Below, piece after piece: positions 12,646-24,465 of a stretch of 64,000 bases of DNA (its first letter is position 1; each line of letters opens with the position of its first letter). The DNA is from Mactromeris polynyma (lineage: Eukaryota; Mollusca; Bivalvia; Venerida; Mactridae), in the NCBI GenBank assembly GCA_032209605.1, contig JASFXZ010000010.1, positions 13,475,385 to 13,539,384 of the forward strand, read 5' to 3'. The notes under the pieces are model-generated. The model worked only from the letters and a program-made list of their open reading frames with translations. It made no database searches and was not told where the DNA came from. The position numbers were made by a program, and so were the translations under genes.

Positions 12646-12815
12646 GCGGATCTGTAGTCCAGTGGTAACGCGCCCGACTAGTAATCCAGGGATCGCAGGT
12701 TCGATTCCCCGCTCCATCACTGACAGTACTAACAGTCTTTCGGACGAGACTTTAAAACCCGAGGTCCCGTGTATGAGGCTTTACATCGAGCACGTAAAAT
12801 AACCAGAGGTGTTTA
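12646..12815 (+). mobile_element. tRNA-derived SINE with conserved-looking core
   Basis: A tRNA-like head (A box TAGTCCAGTGGTAACGCG, B box GGTTCGATTCC at 12698-12708) is followed by a segment containing TTCGGACGAGACTTTAAAAC and CGAGGTCCCGTG. From memory, that wording resembles the core domain shared by some widely distributed animal SINEs (Nin-type). The acceptor stem does not pair, so this is not a functional tRNA gene. Confidence 0.6.
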
Positions 12816-14060
12816 ATTAAAATAAATCATGAAAACAATTTGACCCCAAATTGACAAATTTTAGCTTGTAATATAAGCACTCAATCTGAATTTGATTCAT
12901 TCGGTCAGTATCAATATAAATCTATAGATTGGACATACGGATTTATTTCTCGTATCTTCAAAATCATCAACAAATATATTAGTGTAACATTTGCTTTTCT
13001 ATTTGTCCTGTGTGAATTTCACCGTAGTGTACTTGTTACAGTAAATAACAGGTTATTTTAAAGAAACGTAAACACTAAATAGCTAAATTAATTAAATTTA
13101 CTTCACTGGTTTGAAACTTCCGGGTTCATTTTATAGTCGTAAAGATTGACTTACGAGAAAAAAGGAGTGTCACGTGTTCACCGGAAGTTCAAGTTTTCCT
13201 GTTTTCCGAGAGTGCAAAAAGGAACTCAAAAGAAACACGGAAGTATGTGGTAATTTTTTTGGAATAAATACGTATGCCTGCAAATTGTGTATGTGTGGGG
13301 AGGCACTGACGGTCTTATGTCGTATACGTGTCGTTCCCTGTAGTAAGTTTATTCTCGCTCTTCTAAATTCATAAGCATAATTTAACATTATGAATACACT
13401 TATTAACATACATTTTGGTCCCATATGATATATACATCTGTATATCTACTATAGGCACGGACATTTACTTGGTACTGAAACTTACTAAACCTGTAGGCCT
13501 ACTCAGTGAAACTTATTCGGTTTGGGCTCTACGTCCGTGATTTAATTGTTGGTAGCCTGCTCAGTGATATTGAGTCAATTTAATCTTTGAAATATTTCAT
13601 ACCAATGCATTGAACACATCCCAGTTCATGGGAGATTGTCACGTCTTTTTCCCCTTTATGTATCACTTCTATAGTAGGACTATATATATCTACATGTATA
13701 ATAAGTAGGCATACAAGGAATCTAGCTAACGCTTTCCACACCTGACCTCTGTCCGCGGCCGACTTGAAACATCGAAATATATATCTACTAGTATACTATC
13801 ACAGACCCGATAATATGCAACGAATTCTAAGCATTAATATTTTTTCTTTCTAACGACACCTTCTTCACGCGAGTCTGTCAAGTATTGTCGAAGTTCTCCT
13901 TAGAAGTGCATCAAATTGCGTACATGCTAGAACACACTATATAGTCCCTGGCACGTGCCAAAAACCTTGTAGATATGCTCTTAAACAAGACGACAGCAAA
14001 AACGCACGTCTAAGTCCGAATGGCTTCTTTCAGATAGACGGTAAATTGTCAGTTTATTCA

Positions 14061-14088
14061 AAGACCTGGTAAATGGTATTTAGGTCTT
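14061..14088. repeat. Imperfect palindrome upstream of GATB
   Basis: AAGACCTGGTAAAT and ATTTAGGTCTT form an imperfect palindrome about 115 bp before the GATB start codon. Related palindromes lie at 14988, 31154, 31202 and 45004. Confidence 0.5.
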
Positions 14089-14202
14089 CCGTTCATTTTT
14101 ATCAAATAATATCATGCCGATTATTTTATCTAAGGGAAGTAAATCGTACAAATTATAAATGATATTACCAAACGAGTTATCTTTCTTGGATTCATATCAA
14201 AC

Positions 14203-17200
14203 ATGGCGACCTTCTTGCCAGTCCGGCTGTCAGTGTGTAAATTATGCGGTCATCCGATGGCAAGAAATATTGTCAGAGTTGTTAGAGTAAATAAAAGGTA
14301 AAAACATATGTCATCGTTTTATTATTTAGTGTTTTGTTGGATATTTATTCTAATTACCTTCCAAAATAGACTATGTTGTGACTGGAATAGTAGTCGGATA
14401 TGTTCATTTTGGATGCATATGCTTGTCATGGATCTAATAATAGAATTAGAAATTTACAATCCTGTAAATACATTCTAGTAGGCAAATTGATGAAGCTATT
14501 TCTCTATTCATCACCGTCAAGAACTTCTACTTCATAGTCAATTATCTATCACTGTTACGATTATAACTTGAAGTTGAAGGCATTTGTCGGGGGACAGCAT
14601 ATTATATTAAAATACAAACTGACTGTCCCCTGTAGAAGTGTACTAAGCATGCTGAAAACATGGCATTTATAAATGTGTTTCTATTAAAATGCATGTCGAT
14701 CTATAGTCATAGCATTATTCATAGTGATAATAATTAAAAATGAAAATAAAACATACACATTTGTATGTATGTAATTAATTAAAGGATTCATGAATGTATT
14801 TTTATGTACATGAATAAAATGCAGATATGAAAATAAAGCATAACAACAATGATTATTTAAGACATACAGTAATAATGCAGTACATACAATTAGAGCATAT
14901 ATCAATAATGAATAAACTCCAATTAATATACAAATTCACACTTTGAAAGTCTAATGTTATCCTTTGAGTTTGAGGACACTTGAATCCAAGACCTAAATAC
15001 TGGTATTTAGGTCTTTGCTTGAATTTAGCACAATCTGACAAATGTTTTGAGCCAAAACTGTTTTCAAAGTTCTACTGTATATCTAACTTTCTATTTGTGT
15101 CAAAGGTATATATCCACGAAGCTAGAACAAGCTGAGCTGCCTGCTTGGGAACCTGTAATTGGTTTAGAAATTCATGCGCAGATTAAAACAAATGCAAAGT
15201 TATTTTCTGGTGCATCCTCCAAGTTTGGTGGCCCTGTGAATTCGCAAGTATCATTCCTGGATTCTGCACTGCCTGGAACTCTACCAGTACGTATCTTATT
15301 ACAAATGGGAATACAAACATTGATAATTTTATCATATTAATAATTTCATGTATTACATGTATATCAACGTCGGCAATATTTTGGTATATTATATATATTT
15401 CCTTATAAACATCTGATATCACCAATTTGCAGACTTTTTGACTGGTGAAAATATCCATTTAAACAGTTGTCTAATGGTTGTATCATGTACTTGTAGTTGC
15501 TTGCTTATACTTCAGGTGTTAAATAAACGATGTGTGGAAGCGGGCGTGGTTACAGCTATTGCACTTGAATGTACTGTTAATAAAGTATCCAGATTTGACA
15601 GAAAACATTACTTCTATGCTGATCTCCCTGTAAGTGAATGATGCTGAAACTTGATGAAGGAAATGGCGTGATTTTTCATTCATAAATAGGGTTGTCACAA
15701 TACACATAACCATACCAAGATATATTGCAATACGTACCATGAGATATTGCAATATGTACCATGATATATTGCAATACGTACCATGAGATATTGCAATATG
15801 TACCATGATATATTGCAATACGTACCATGAGATATTGCAATACGTGCCATGATATATTGCAATACGTACCATGAGATATTGCAATATGTACCATGATATA
15901 TTGCAATACGTACCATGAGATATTGCAATATGTACATTGATATATTGCAATACATACCATGAGATATTGCAATACGTGCCATGAGATATTGCAATACGTA
16001 CCATGATATATTGCAATACGTACCACAATATATTGCTTCATTAACTTAAGCTATTTCTGTATTATTTCCTGACTTGAACACTTTTATCAAACTCTAAACT
16101 CTTCAAATGTGTTTCACAAAATAAACATGCATAAGTGAAAACAAAACCGTTATCAATATCATTTCATTGGTTTGACTAGTAATTTAAAATGAGGTTTTCA
16201 TGACAAGAAAGTAATAAGCTGAAACAGTAATTATTAGCATTCTATTTTCACTTATTTGAGGTTTTCATGGCAAGATAATTTCTTTATTAATAGTTTATAG
16301 TCATTACCTTTATTTAAAACTAACACATTTTATGAAAATGTAAAACGATAATGGGTTACCAAGTGTATTAAGGGTAATGTTTTACAACTTTCACTTTCCA
16401 TATGTATTGCATTTGAAACACAATAAAACAATCCTTATCTTAAAATCAAGCAAGGTGACCTATTATTTCATATTTTCATTCAGACAGTGACTCTCCTATA
16501 GTATACCAAGTTGTAAGAAAATCTATATTCTCTATATTCATATGAAATATTCACGTTTTAAATTTCCATTATCATAAAATCGAGCAAAGTGACCTATCAT
16601 TTTTATTTCATATTTTGGTTAGATACATAACACTGATCAAATATAAAAAGTTTAAAGGAAATCTCTGCGTTAGAAAAAAATGGCCTTATTGTAGGATACG
16701 TCTTTAAATGTATCATGTATAATGCTTTGTTTGTAACTTAACGTGTTCTTCTTAAATCTCCAGTGTTTATATCAAGACTGGAAGTTGATCATATGAATTC
16801 ATTATGAAACTTCAGCCACCTTCTGTAATTGAACCAATCAATCTAATGTTTTATGAATTCCCTACGGTAGTTGATTGGATATTTCTTACTTATTTTTCTT
16901 CATTTGTTTGGTCAACAGGCCGGATATCAGATAACACAGCAAAACCACGCTTTAGCCAACAACGGAAAGTTTAAGTATCTTGTATATGGGAAATACGAGA
17001 CAGATTGTGAGGAAAAAACTGCTAACATATTACAGCTGCAGTTAGAACAAGATTCTGGGAAGAGCTTGCACGATGAAGTGGAAGGACGTAGTTTAATTGA
17101 CTTAAACAGAGCTGGTAATGTTAATTACAGTAAAATCTGACTTAAAGATCACCTCAATAATAATACCACCTCAAAATTAAGAAAATAATTTTCAAGTCCA

Positions 17201-20200
17201 ATTTCATTGTTTTGCTATTATTCAACCTAAATATTAAGACCACCTCAATAAGAAGACCAGTTTTCAAGGGTCCAAAGGGTGGTCATATTACTTATCATCT
17301 ATTGGCTGTCCAGAAAGGTTAGGTCATGTCAAATATTTTCCCTCTAATTATGCGGTACAAAAAACAACATACCGTTAACATCGTGCTGGAATCACAATGG
17401 AAACAAAGACAGAATTGAACGTCTGACTGAACTTCAGTGGATCTATAATTAAATTTTGTTTGTACCCCTGGTAAAACCCATCTTTAGGGAATTCCGGATT
17501 ATGTCTATTCTCAGCATTGGGAGCATACTTTCAGGAGTATAGGATTTACCTTGTATATGCCATTACACTTTGAGGTTATACAATGTAACCATTCCTTGTA
17601 TGAACTTTTTGGCCACCTTTAGATTTGCTGTCAATGGACCCTACTTTGTGATGTATGGTGGGTAGGTAGATATTTTTTGTTGAAAATTGGCACTTAATTG
17701 TTGAGCTATAATCCTCTTGATCTAGACTAAAAGAAAATATTTTCGAGGCACAGCATTTTTAGCAGGTAGATAGGGAGATAGCAAACATTTTGTTTTTATT
17801 ATAGCCTTGTGTGCATATGTTTTGATAACAGGTTGTGCTTTGATGGAGATTGTTACAGCCCCGGACTTTCACACTGGAGCTGAAGCCAAGTCATTTGTTC
17901 GTGATATCAGAATGTTACTGGTCACTCTAGGAACTTGCGATGGAAAAATGGCGGGTAAGCATTAACAGATTGATGTAATATATGTGATGTTCTGCCGAGA
18001 ATGCAGCTTTGCCCAAATAAATGACATGCCGTATTTGAAAGTTCTGTGCATAGTAAAACTTTATGTTTCCGACTGGTTTTACGTAAACACTTTAGAAATA
18101 GCCAAACAGTACTGTAGGTAATTGTTGAACCATTTTACAACTTGAAAGTTGACTATGATTATATACTTTAGTGGGATGACTTTATATGCTGCATTTAAGG
18201 TGAGGTGACCACAAGAGTAAAACATGTCATAAAATACACTCAACTTTGACGATTCGTGGGTCAGTAATTTTTTGTCTCAGAAAAAGATTAAAAGTATCGT
18301 CTTGAAGATCGTCTTTTTTTCTGATTAGATAATATTACTTCATTAATATTCATAATCATTTAATACGTCGCTATTGCATGTAAATACAGTGACCCCTATA
18401 CGATAGTGTCATTTACTGATCAATTGAGCTGATAACGATTTTTAGGTAAAATCCGTTTTTTTACTAGTTCTGAAGCATTAACTTTTTTTTTCATACTTTT
18501 TGAAAATTATATCATTTGAAAGATAATTTAATTAAGCTTTTTAAATATATAAGTGTTATCATGATATTATTAGTACAACTATGCAAAATAAATAGTTTTA
18601 ACCAACCACCCATGGTATTTTGGTGTTTTCTGAAGGTTGTATTGGCCCAGCTGGGGTTGCTAGTCGTATACCAATATGTTTGTCAAGGTCTGTACCGGTA
18701 GTTTTTTAAATATTACCCTTTTATTCTATAAACGACAGCCATCTTGGACACCATCTTGGATTTTGGGGCTCGCATCAACTTTAGAAAATGCTATCGATTG
18801 CTGACTTTTGTTTTTGCTGATGTGCTAAAATATCCACTTGTTCTGTAATGTACAGAATGTGCAACATAGTTAACAGTTTGTAATCACATACTTTCATTTA
18901 TTTCAGAGGGTTCTCTTAGAGTTGATGCAAACATATCTGTACACAGACCTGGTGAGCCTTTGGGTGTTAGGTCTGAGGTGAAAAATCTCAACAGTATGAC
19001 AAGTGTGAAGAAAGCCATTGGTAATGACTATGTGTTTATATGTCTTTTGAAAGTCTTCGTGCTTTTTGAACCTGTCAACCATTAATCTGTACAGTGCAAC
19101 CTCTCCAGAGCAATACTATTTGAGAAACACATGTTGGCTGTTGTTGAGAGGTTGTTGCTCTTGAAGGGTTAATTTAATAGTAAAGTCTTACTGCAGAAAA
19201 AGTAATACTGTTGTTGAAGAGAGGTTGTTGCTCAAGAGAGGGCTGCTGTTGGGAGGTTGCACTGTATTCAACAGGCTGTAGAATCACTCATTTTGTCAGT
19301 CTGCACATTTAACGTTCATTAACCGTACTGACTGATTTTGTTTCATTCTTTGTAAATACTTCGTTGGTGATAAATATTATGGCTGATAAAAATGCTGCAT
19401 ATCTCATGTTCCTGTCATGCATACCCTCTGCCAAATGTTTGCAAAAACAATATCAGCATGTTTAGGATACAACTTGTTTTACAATATATTACCTCCCATA
19501 TTGATAGGCAAATTTCCTTAAAGTTTATCGGGAATATCATATAAACGATGATAAAATACTCAGAAAAAGTTACCTATTCATTATCCTCAAGTGGGCAGAT
19601 AGCTCAAAAAGAAAAAGTTGTTGTCACAGGAAAATTCTCTTGGTATTTCTCAGTTATCACACTTTTGGAAACTACTGTTATAAGGGCTTATGAGTTTTGC
19701 CTATCAAAATGGCGGATGATTAAGAACAAGGGAGGGAACTATGGTAGGTGTGGGAACTATCTATTTGATTATGTATTTCAAGTATAAAATTAAGGATGTA
19801 CAGTGAAAATACTCCTAACTGATGTCTCAATATTTTGTTTCAGATTTTGAGATTCAAAGGCAAATTTCTATGCTTGAGAAAGGAGAGGAGGTAGTTAATG
19901 AAACACGTTCATTTGACATCGAAACTGGGTAAGATTTTAGTATATTTGTTGGTTTTGGTGGAAGATCAAAATAATAATTTCATGGAGGGAACATCAGGCG
20001 AAATATGTTCAAGAATTAAATTGGCTGGTGTTCACAAGATGAAAATTATTTTTAAATTTCACCGAACAAACACATTTTATTTCATTCCTTTGCAATGACT
20101 TTGAATTGATAATTGCATTTTAAGTGTTTCCAATGTTCTTCGCGATATCATGAGTTGTTGTGCTTAAATAGTTCCTCCAAATATTTTATATATTTTAGCA

Positions 20201-23200
20201 TGAACATTTTGCTGCCTCGAAACAGTAAAAATATTACCAAGTGTGACAGGGGCTTTTTGATTTACTCTAGTCAGTCTGTCATTCCATACAACCTAAGATT
20301 TGTGTCACTCATATCTGAAAAACCCAGAGTAATGGAACTTTGTAGGACTATTGATTGTCACATGAAACTGCACACATGGGTTCTTTTTATTAGAGTAATT
20401 TAGTTAGAGCAGAGATATGCCCGTTGATTGATTAAAGTGGAGGCACCTTTGTCCTATGGACACATTTCTTGTTTTGTTTTACAGTCAAACTTTGCCAATG
20501 AGAGACAAGGAATCAAAACAGGATTATCGATTTATGCCGGAACCCAACCTTCCTCCGTTACACTTGTATTACTCCACTGAACATAGAGCTGCTGGTTCCC
20601 AGCAAGTGGTGTATGTAGACAAACTTGAAGAAGAGCTTCCGACGTTACCTGAAGCCATAAGGACACAGTTAATGGAGAAATACGGATTGAATATGTACCG
20701 AGCTAATTTTATTGTGGTAGGGTTTACATATAGAATTTAATAAATGCATTAAATATAGATCATTATTTTTGTTCAGATTACAACCCACTGTGTCAATTGT
20801 CATCAATGTTACATGGATATAATAGGTCAGTGTTTAAATTGAGCATAATTTATAAGAATGTTTCTCGCTATCATGCTCGTATAATTTTAACGTTAATATG
20901 AATATTATCTTCGCAGTACAAAAACTGGTAGGAACATGGCCATTTTATTGCAACTTTTCAAGATGAACGAATATCAATTAAAGATGTATAGATATCAACT
21001 TGTGACACATCGTAATGCTGTTATGTTTTATAAAGTATTGCTCATACTGCGTGCCAAACTGATTTATATCATTTTGTATATGATTGTAATTCCAGAATGA
21101 GGGAGTTGTTGAAATGTTTGAAGAACTTGTCAAAGGAAAGAATGTGAAGTTATGTACTGACTTTCTGATACATCAGTTTCTTGATATAGTCCTTGAACGG
21201 GATTTGACTGCTGCAGAGAGGTCTGTTAATTTTCTGTTATGAATCATATGGTGTTTTAATATTTATTGTAGTATTAATATTATGGTACATCTACATTTAG
21301 ATAGAATGGAATGTGAATACAGGCCTGGAACATGTCTTAGTGTGTGTGTAGGGGGTTCATACTGTCTGTAATGTACAAAATTGTTAGTTCCTGAAGTAAT
21401 ATAAATTGAAAAGAACTGTGGCTAAGTGGGGGAGGGGGATCACGTTATGCCTAAAGTGTACCATGATGTATTGCTTCATTGATCCTAAGATATGATGGTA
21501 TATATTTTCTTTCTTGAACACTTTTATTCAACTGCAAACTCTGTGTATGTGTTGCAAAAAAATCAATATGCATCAGCTAAAACCCAACATCAATCTGACT
21601 CTTTTCAGTTTTTGACTAATACATGTATGAGGTTATCATGACTACATTTCATACTGTAAAAAAAAAATACATACAATTCATATTGCAGTACGATACCGTT
21701 TGGCTGCATATATACTTACAGACCGGTATATCGTGATGACCCTATGGCTAAGACCAAGACAAATTTTACCCACTGATTACTTTGTCCAATGTGAATAGTG
21801 ACAATGTCTATGGATTAAAAGAGTTTAAAACAAAAAGGCATTTCACTAGCATTGAATAGTCCTGCCCCCTTGGGTATTTACCTTTGGACCTCCTTATATG
21901 CCTGATGTTATATGGACTGTTGTTTTCCCGGAAGTTTGTGTGGGGAGGTTTTGTCTTATGTATGTGGCGTTCCCTGTAGCAACTTATTCTTTTTTAATAT
22001 TTTTATTAAGTGTTGTCTTACTAAACACATTTTAGAGTGTGATTTCATACTTTGCTTTTCAGCAATGTGACAACATCAGATATAAGTATACTCTATGATT
22101 GGTACCAAAATAAAGATCTGTCCATGAATAGTGTTCAGAAGGTAAAGTAAATACTTACAATAGATTCATGCAGTTACAGTTAAAATATTTGAGTTTGATC
22201 AGGGGCTCCACTAGGTGCTGAATCTCAATGGTCAAAATGTGGCTTTTTGGAAATTCCAGGTGTCAAAGGGTCAACTCCAGGGTCAAATGGAACCCCTGTT
22301 TGATCTCAAAACTTCAGACTAAAATGTTTAATACTGTATGTACTGGGGCTTCAATTCACAAACAGCCAGGGCCATGTAGCGACTATTCTAGCTATTAGAG
22401 TTGAGGAAGACCCCAGACAGGCATATGGGTAGAACCACCAACCTTCTATAAACCAACGTTACAAATCACATACCCTGCATGGGATTTGAACCGGCAGCAG
22501 TGAAGGGCAAGTGATTTGAAGTCAGTGACCTTAACCACTCAACCACTGAAGCGCTGCTATGACTGTATATATGCTCAAATTAAAACAGGTTTTGCCTTCT
22601 TATTTTTCATGTTTTTATTCATTTTGTCACTTTTGTGTAGTTCAATTTCAGCAATTTGTTACTGCAATATTAATGTTTAGATTTGAATGAGGGCAGGGTT
22701 CAATTGTGAAAGTTTATGTTTTCTAGACTTAACAAAATGATTTTTTCTTTGTCGATTGTTGACTAGTTTACACAAGCCTGCATGAATCTCAGAGTGCACG
22801 ATTTTGTTGGTATCAATTTCATCAAGAAATGTCAGACTGTCAGATTTATTGTTCATACTCTATGATGGTATCTTTTCTATTGAGTATTCTTTGGTAATAT
22901 TTATAAAATTTTATAACTTGCCTATATTACACGATTCCATTATGAATGTATAATTATGTTTTTAACTTCTCCTGCAATGTTTTGTAGATTATCATTGGTC
23001 TAATCGAGAAACAAGGGACGAATGCTAAGGAGTTAGCTGAAACACTTGACTTGTGGCAAATCAATGATGAGAAATATCTTACAGATCTCTGTATACAGAT
23101 CATACAGGAGAATCCAAAACATGTAAGAGATGTATTACAATTATAATTATAAATTTTAAAAAATGCCCAGAATTTGCTTGTCCATAAGGTGGAAAGACCA

Positions 23201-24182
23201 ATGTTTGTACTGGTCAGTTTGTGAAAGAGCCAAAAGAGTGGCTATTTACTAATGAAAAGTACGAAATTTAGTATAGATATTTATTAACAGATGACACAAG
23301 TGTGATAAGATAATCTGTTTATTTTTTATTGAAATTATACAATTAGTGATATAGGCAGTACAAGATCATTGAAGTTTTCTAAAGTGAAATTGGTCAATAA
23401 TACAACAGTTTCTTCAAACATTCAAGAAAAGCAATATTATATTGCTAAATTATACATGCATAATTACAATATGAGTGCACAAGTTTTCTCAATACACTCC
23501 TTTGTTCATCGTAAAAAATCTTCATTCAATGCCAAAAATACTAATTACTAGACTTTTTCCATATGGGTTGGACACGGTGATGGAGATACAGAGGATATTT
23601 GTATGTTTCGGTGTCTACTACTGTATCTAAATGATATACAGTAAAACCTCAGTATCAAGACCACCTCATTAATAAGACCATATTCTGATGGTCCCGTTTA
23701 CTTTGTTTCCATATTATAACTTGTTAATCAGACCACCTCATACCAAGACCATCTTTCTTCGGAAGCTGGAATTGCCTTATAACTGTTATTTCACTGTACA
23801 GCCAACCTGTGTTAAAGACCTCCGAACAAAGACCACTATTGTAAAACCTGTCTGCAAAGACCACCAATTTTATCTCCCATCAGACCATTTTCAATGATAT
23901 TTAATCTGTTAATAGAGACCACCTGTAAACAAAGACCACATTTTGCTGTACCCATGGGTGGTCTTTACAGACAGGTTTGACTGTACTTGTGATTAAATTA
24001 AAATCCAAAGCAAAGTGCATTCTATGTACGCATTTATTTTTCAGGTTGCTAAGTATAAGAGAGGCAAAACTAGGGCTATGAATAGATTGATGGGGCAGGC
24101 GAGAAAATTGACCAATGAAAAAGGAAACCTTTCAATAGTGAATGAACTTTTTATCAAATTAATGAAAGAAAAATGTGAATAA
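14203..24182 (+). CDS. GATB: Mitochondrial Glu-tRNA(Gln) amidotransferase subunit B
   Basis: GatB is the tRNA-binding and kinase-like subunit of GatCAB, which converts Glu-tRNA(Gln) to Gln-tRNA(Gln) in mitochondria. Twelve exons join in frame: 14203-14297, 15106-15286, 15516-15629, 16919-17114, 17832-17954, 18907-19020, 19844-19928, 20485-20716, 21096-21220, 22063-22141, 22988-23122, 24045-24182. The 538-aa product matches the usual GatB length. Residues 1-35 are basic and lack acidic residues, as in a mitochondrial targeting peptide. GatB signatures follow: [12 protein letters not shown] (about 45-56), [12 protein letters not shown] (132-143), [11 protein letters not shown] (238-248), VKNLNS (261-266) and [13 protein letters not shown] (315-327). 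Exons 9-12 encode the C-terminal YqeY-like tRNA-binding tail. No frameshift or stop is present, so the gene looks intact. A variant poly(A) signal ATTAAA is at 24222-24227. Confidence 0.95.
14988..15015. repeat. Perfect 13-bp palindrome in GATB intron 1
   Basis: AAGACCTAAATAC and its exact inverse GTATTTAGGTCTT are separated by TG, about 90 bp before GATB exon 2. Confidence 0.8.
15690..16250. mobile_element. Dispersed repeat containing the 22-bp array
   Basis: The left edge GGGTTGTCACAATAC is followed by the 22-bp array and then by about 180 bp (ATTGCTTCATT, TTGAACACTTTTATCAAACT, GAGGTTTTCATGAC) that is repeated with divergence at 21456-21650. The two loci are copies of one dispersed family, lying in GATB introns 3 and 9. 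Confidence 0.55.
15717..16036. repeat. 22-bp minisatellite, about 14 copies
   Basis: The unit is ATATTGCAATACGTACCAT preceded by GAT or GAG. GATAT and GAGAT versions tend to alternate, giving a 44-bp higher-order period. It lies in GATB intron 3. The minus-strand open frames over it are repeat artefacts. Confidence 0.92.
16442..16625. repeat. Two-copy direct repeat in GATB intron 3
   Basis: AAAATCAAGCAAGGTGACCT with a following TTATTTCATATTTTCATT-type tract recurs about 130 bp downstream as AAAATCGAGCAAAGTGACCT. Only two diverged copies are visible. Confidence 0.5.
17127..17290. mobile_element. Family B inverted-repeat element, right end lost
   Basis: It starts ACAGTAAAATCTGAC and contains the same internal order as the 3314 copy: CACCTCAAAATTAAG, TTTTCAAGTCCA, CAACCTAAATATTAAGACC, ACCACCTCAATA and AAGGGTGGTC. 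The right terminus is diverged. It lies in GATB intron 4. Confidence 0.6.
19092..19264. mobile_element. Family A inverted-repeat element with TA duplication
   Basis: Termini CAGTGCAACCTCTCC and GGGAGGTTGCACTG are inverted and flanked by TA at 19090-19091 and 19265-19266. The interior has repeated GAGAGGTTGTTGCTC motifs. At 173 bp with no coding capacity it is a typical miniature Tc1/mariner-type element, in GATB intron 6. Confidence 0.75.
21440..21745. mobile_element. Second copy of the dispersed repeat of 15690
   Basis: GTACCATGATGTATTGCTTC and the following 180 bp match 15.88-16.2 kb with divergence, but only about one 22-bp unit is present. The right edge ends TATCGTGATGACCCT, whose inverse resembles the left edge of the other copy. 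This suggests terminal inverted repeats. It lies in GATB intron 9. Confidence 0.5.
22340..22556 (-). mobile_element. tRNA-derived SINE
   Basis: On the minus strand the head has an A box TGGTTGAGTGGTTAAGG (22545-22529) and a B box CCGGTTCAAATCCC (22494-22481), with a long variable-arm-like spacer as in Leu or Ser tRNAs. The body continues to about 22340. It lies in GATB intron 10. Confidence 0.6.
23639..23983. mobile_element. Long family B inverted-repeat element
   Basis: Termini CAGTAAAACCTCAG and CAGGTTTGACTG are inverted and flanked by TA (23637-23638, 23984-23985). The interior repeats AAGACCA-type motifs about ten times in one orientation. At 345 bp with no coding capacity it resembles an expanded miniature element, in the last GATB intron. 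Confidence 0.65.
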
Positions 24183-24284
24183 ATTATTGTTTTCCTGTTT
24201 TGTTGTGCAATTTTGTGTTGAATTAAAGATTCTGAAATATATTTTGTTCTTTTACCAGTGTAAATTGTCGATGCTTCAATATTG

Positions 24285-24465
24285 CCTGCAATCGGACATG
24301 ACAGGTACGGTTGTGTGAATTTGACTATCAAATCATTAGAAACGAGATTCCCCACTGCTGCAAAACTGGCACGGAAGTACCTGTCCGTCCAAGTGATGTT
24401 GGTGCAGTCAGAGCGTGCCTTTAGCAAACTGATCCGTGCATTGCAGATGCAATCATTTTCTTGAC
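24285..24465 (+). pseudogene. hAT transposase C-terminal relic
   Basis: A short open frame encodes the stretch FPTAAKLARKYLSVQ followed by SERAFSK. This matches the hAT dimerisation region (LA-x-LA-RKYL then SERxFS) known from that superfamily. Only about 60 codons remain, with no DDE core or TIRs seen, so it is a fragment. Confidence 0.6.

Larger units (their letters stand above)
6811..14202. other. Intergenic region, repeats only
   Basis: Between the five-exon gene and GATB I find no chain of exons with consistent phase. The stretch holds a strong hairpin (7667), a family A inverted-repeat element (7800), two SINEs (10430 and 12646) and minisatellites at 11.5-12.4 kb, listed separately. 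A segment at about 13255-13370 resembles one at 21920-21995, so it is a dispersed repeat. Confidence 0.5.

Noticed and set aside
12646..12720. Possible tRNA-Thr gene
   Set aside because: Boxes A and B are good but the acceptor-stem ends do not pair and SINE core sequence follows.
15519..16041. Three overlapping minus-strand frames with [16 protein letters not shown] repeats
   Set aside because: All are translations of the 22-bp minisatellite in different frames inside a GATB intron.
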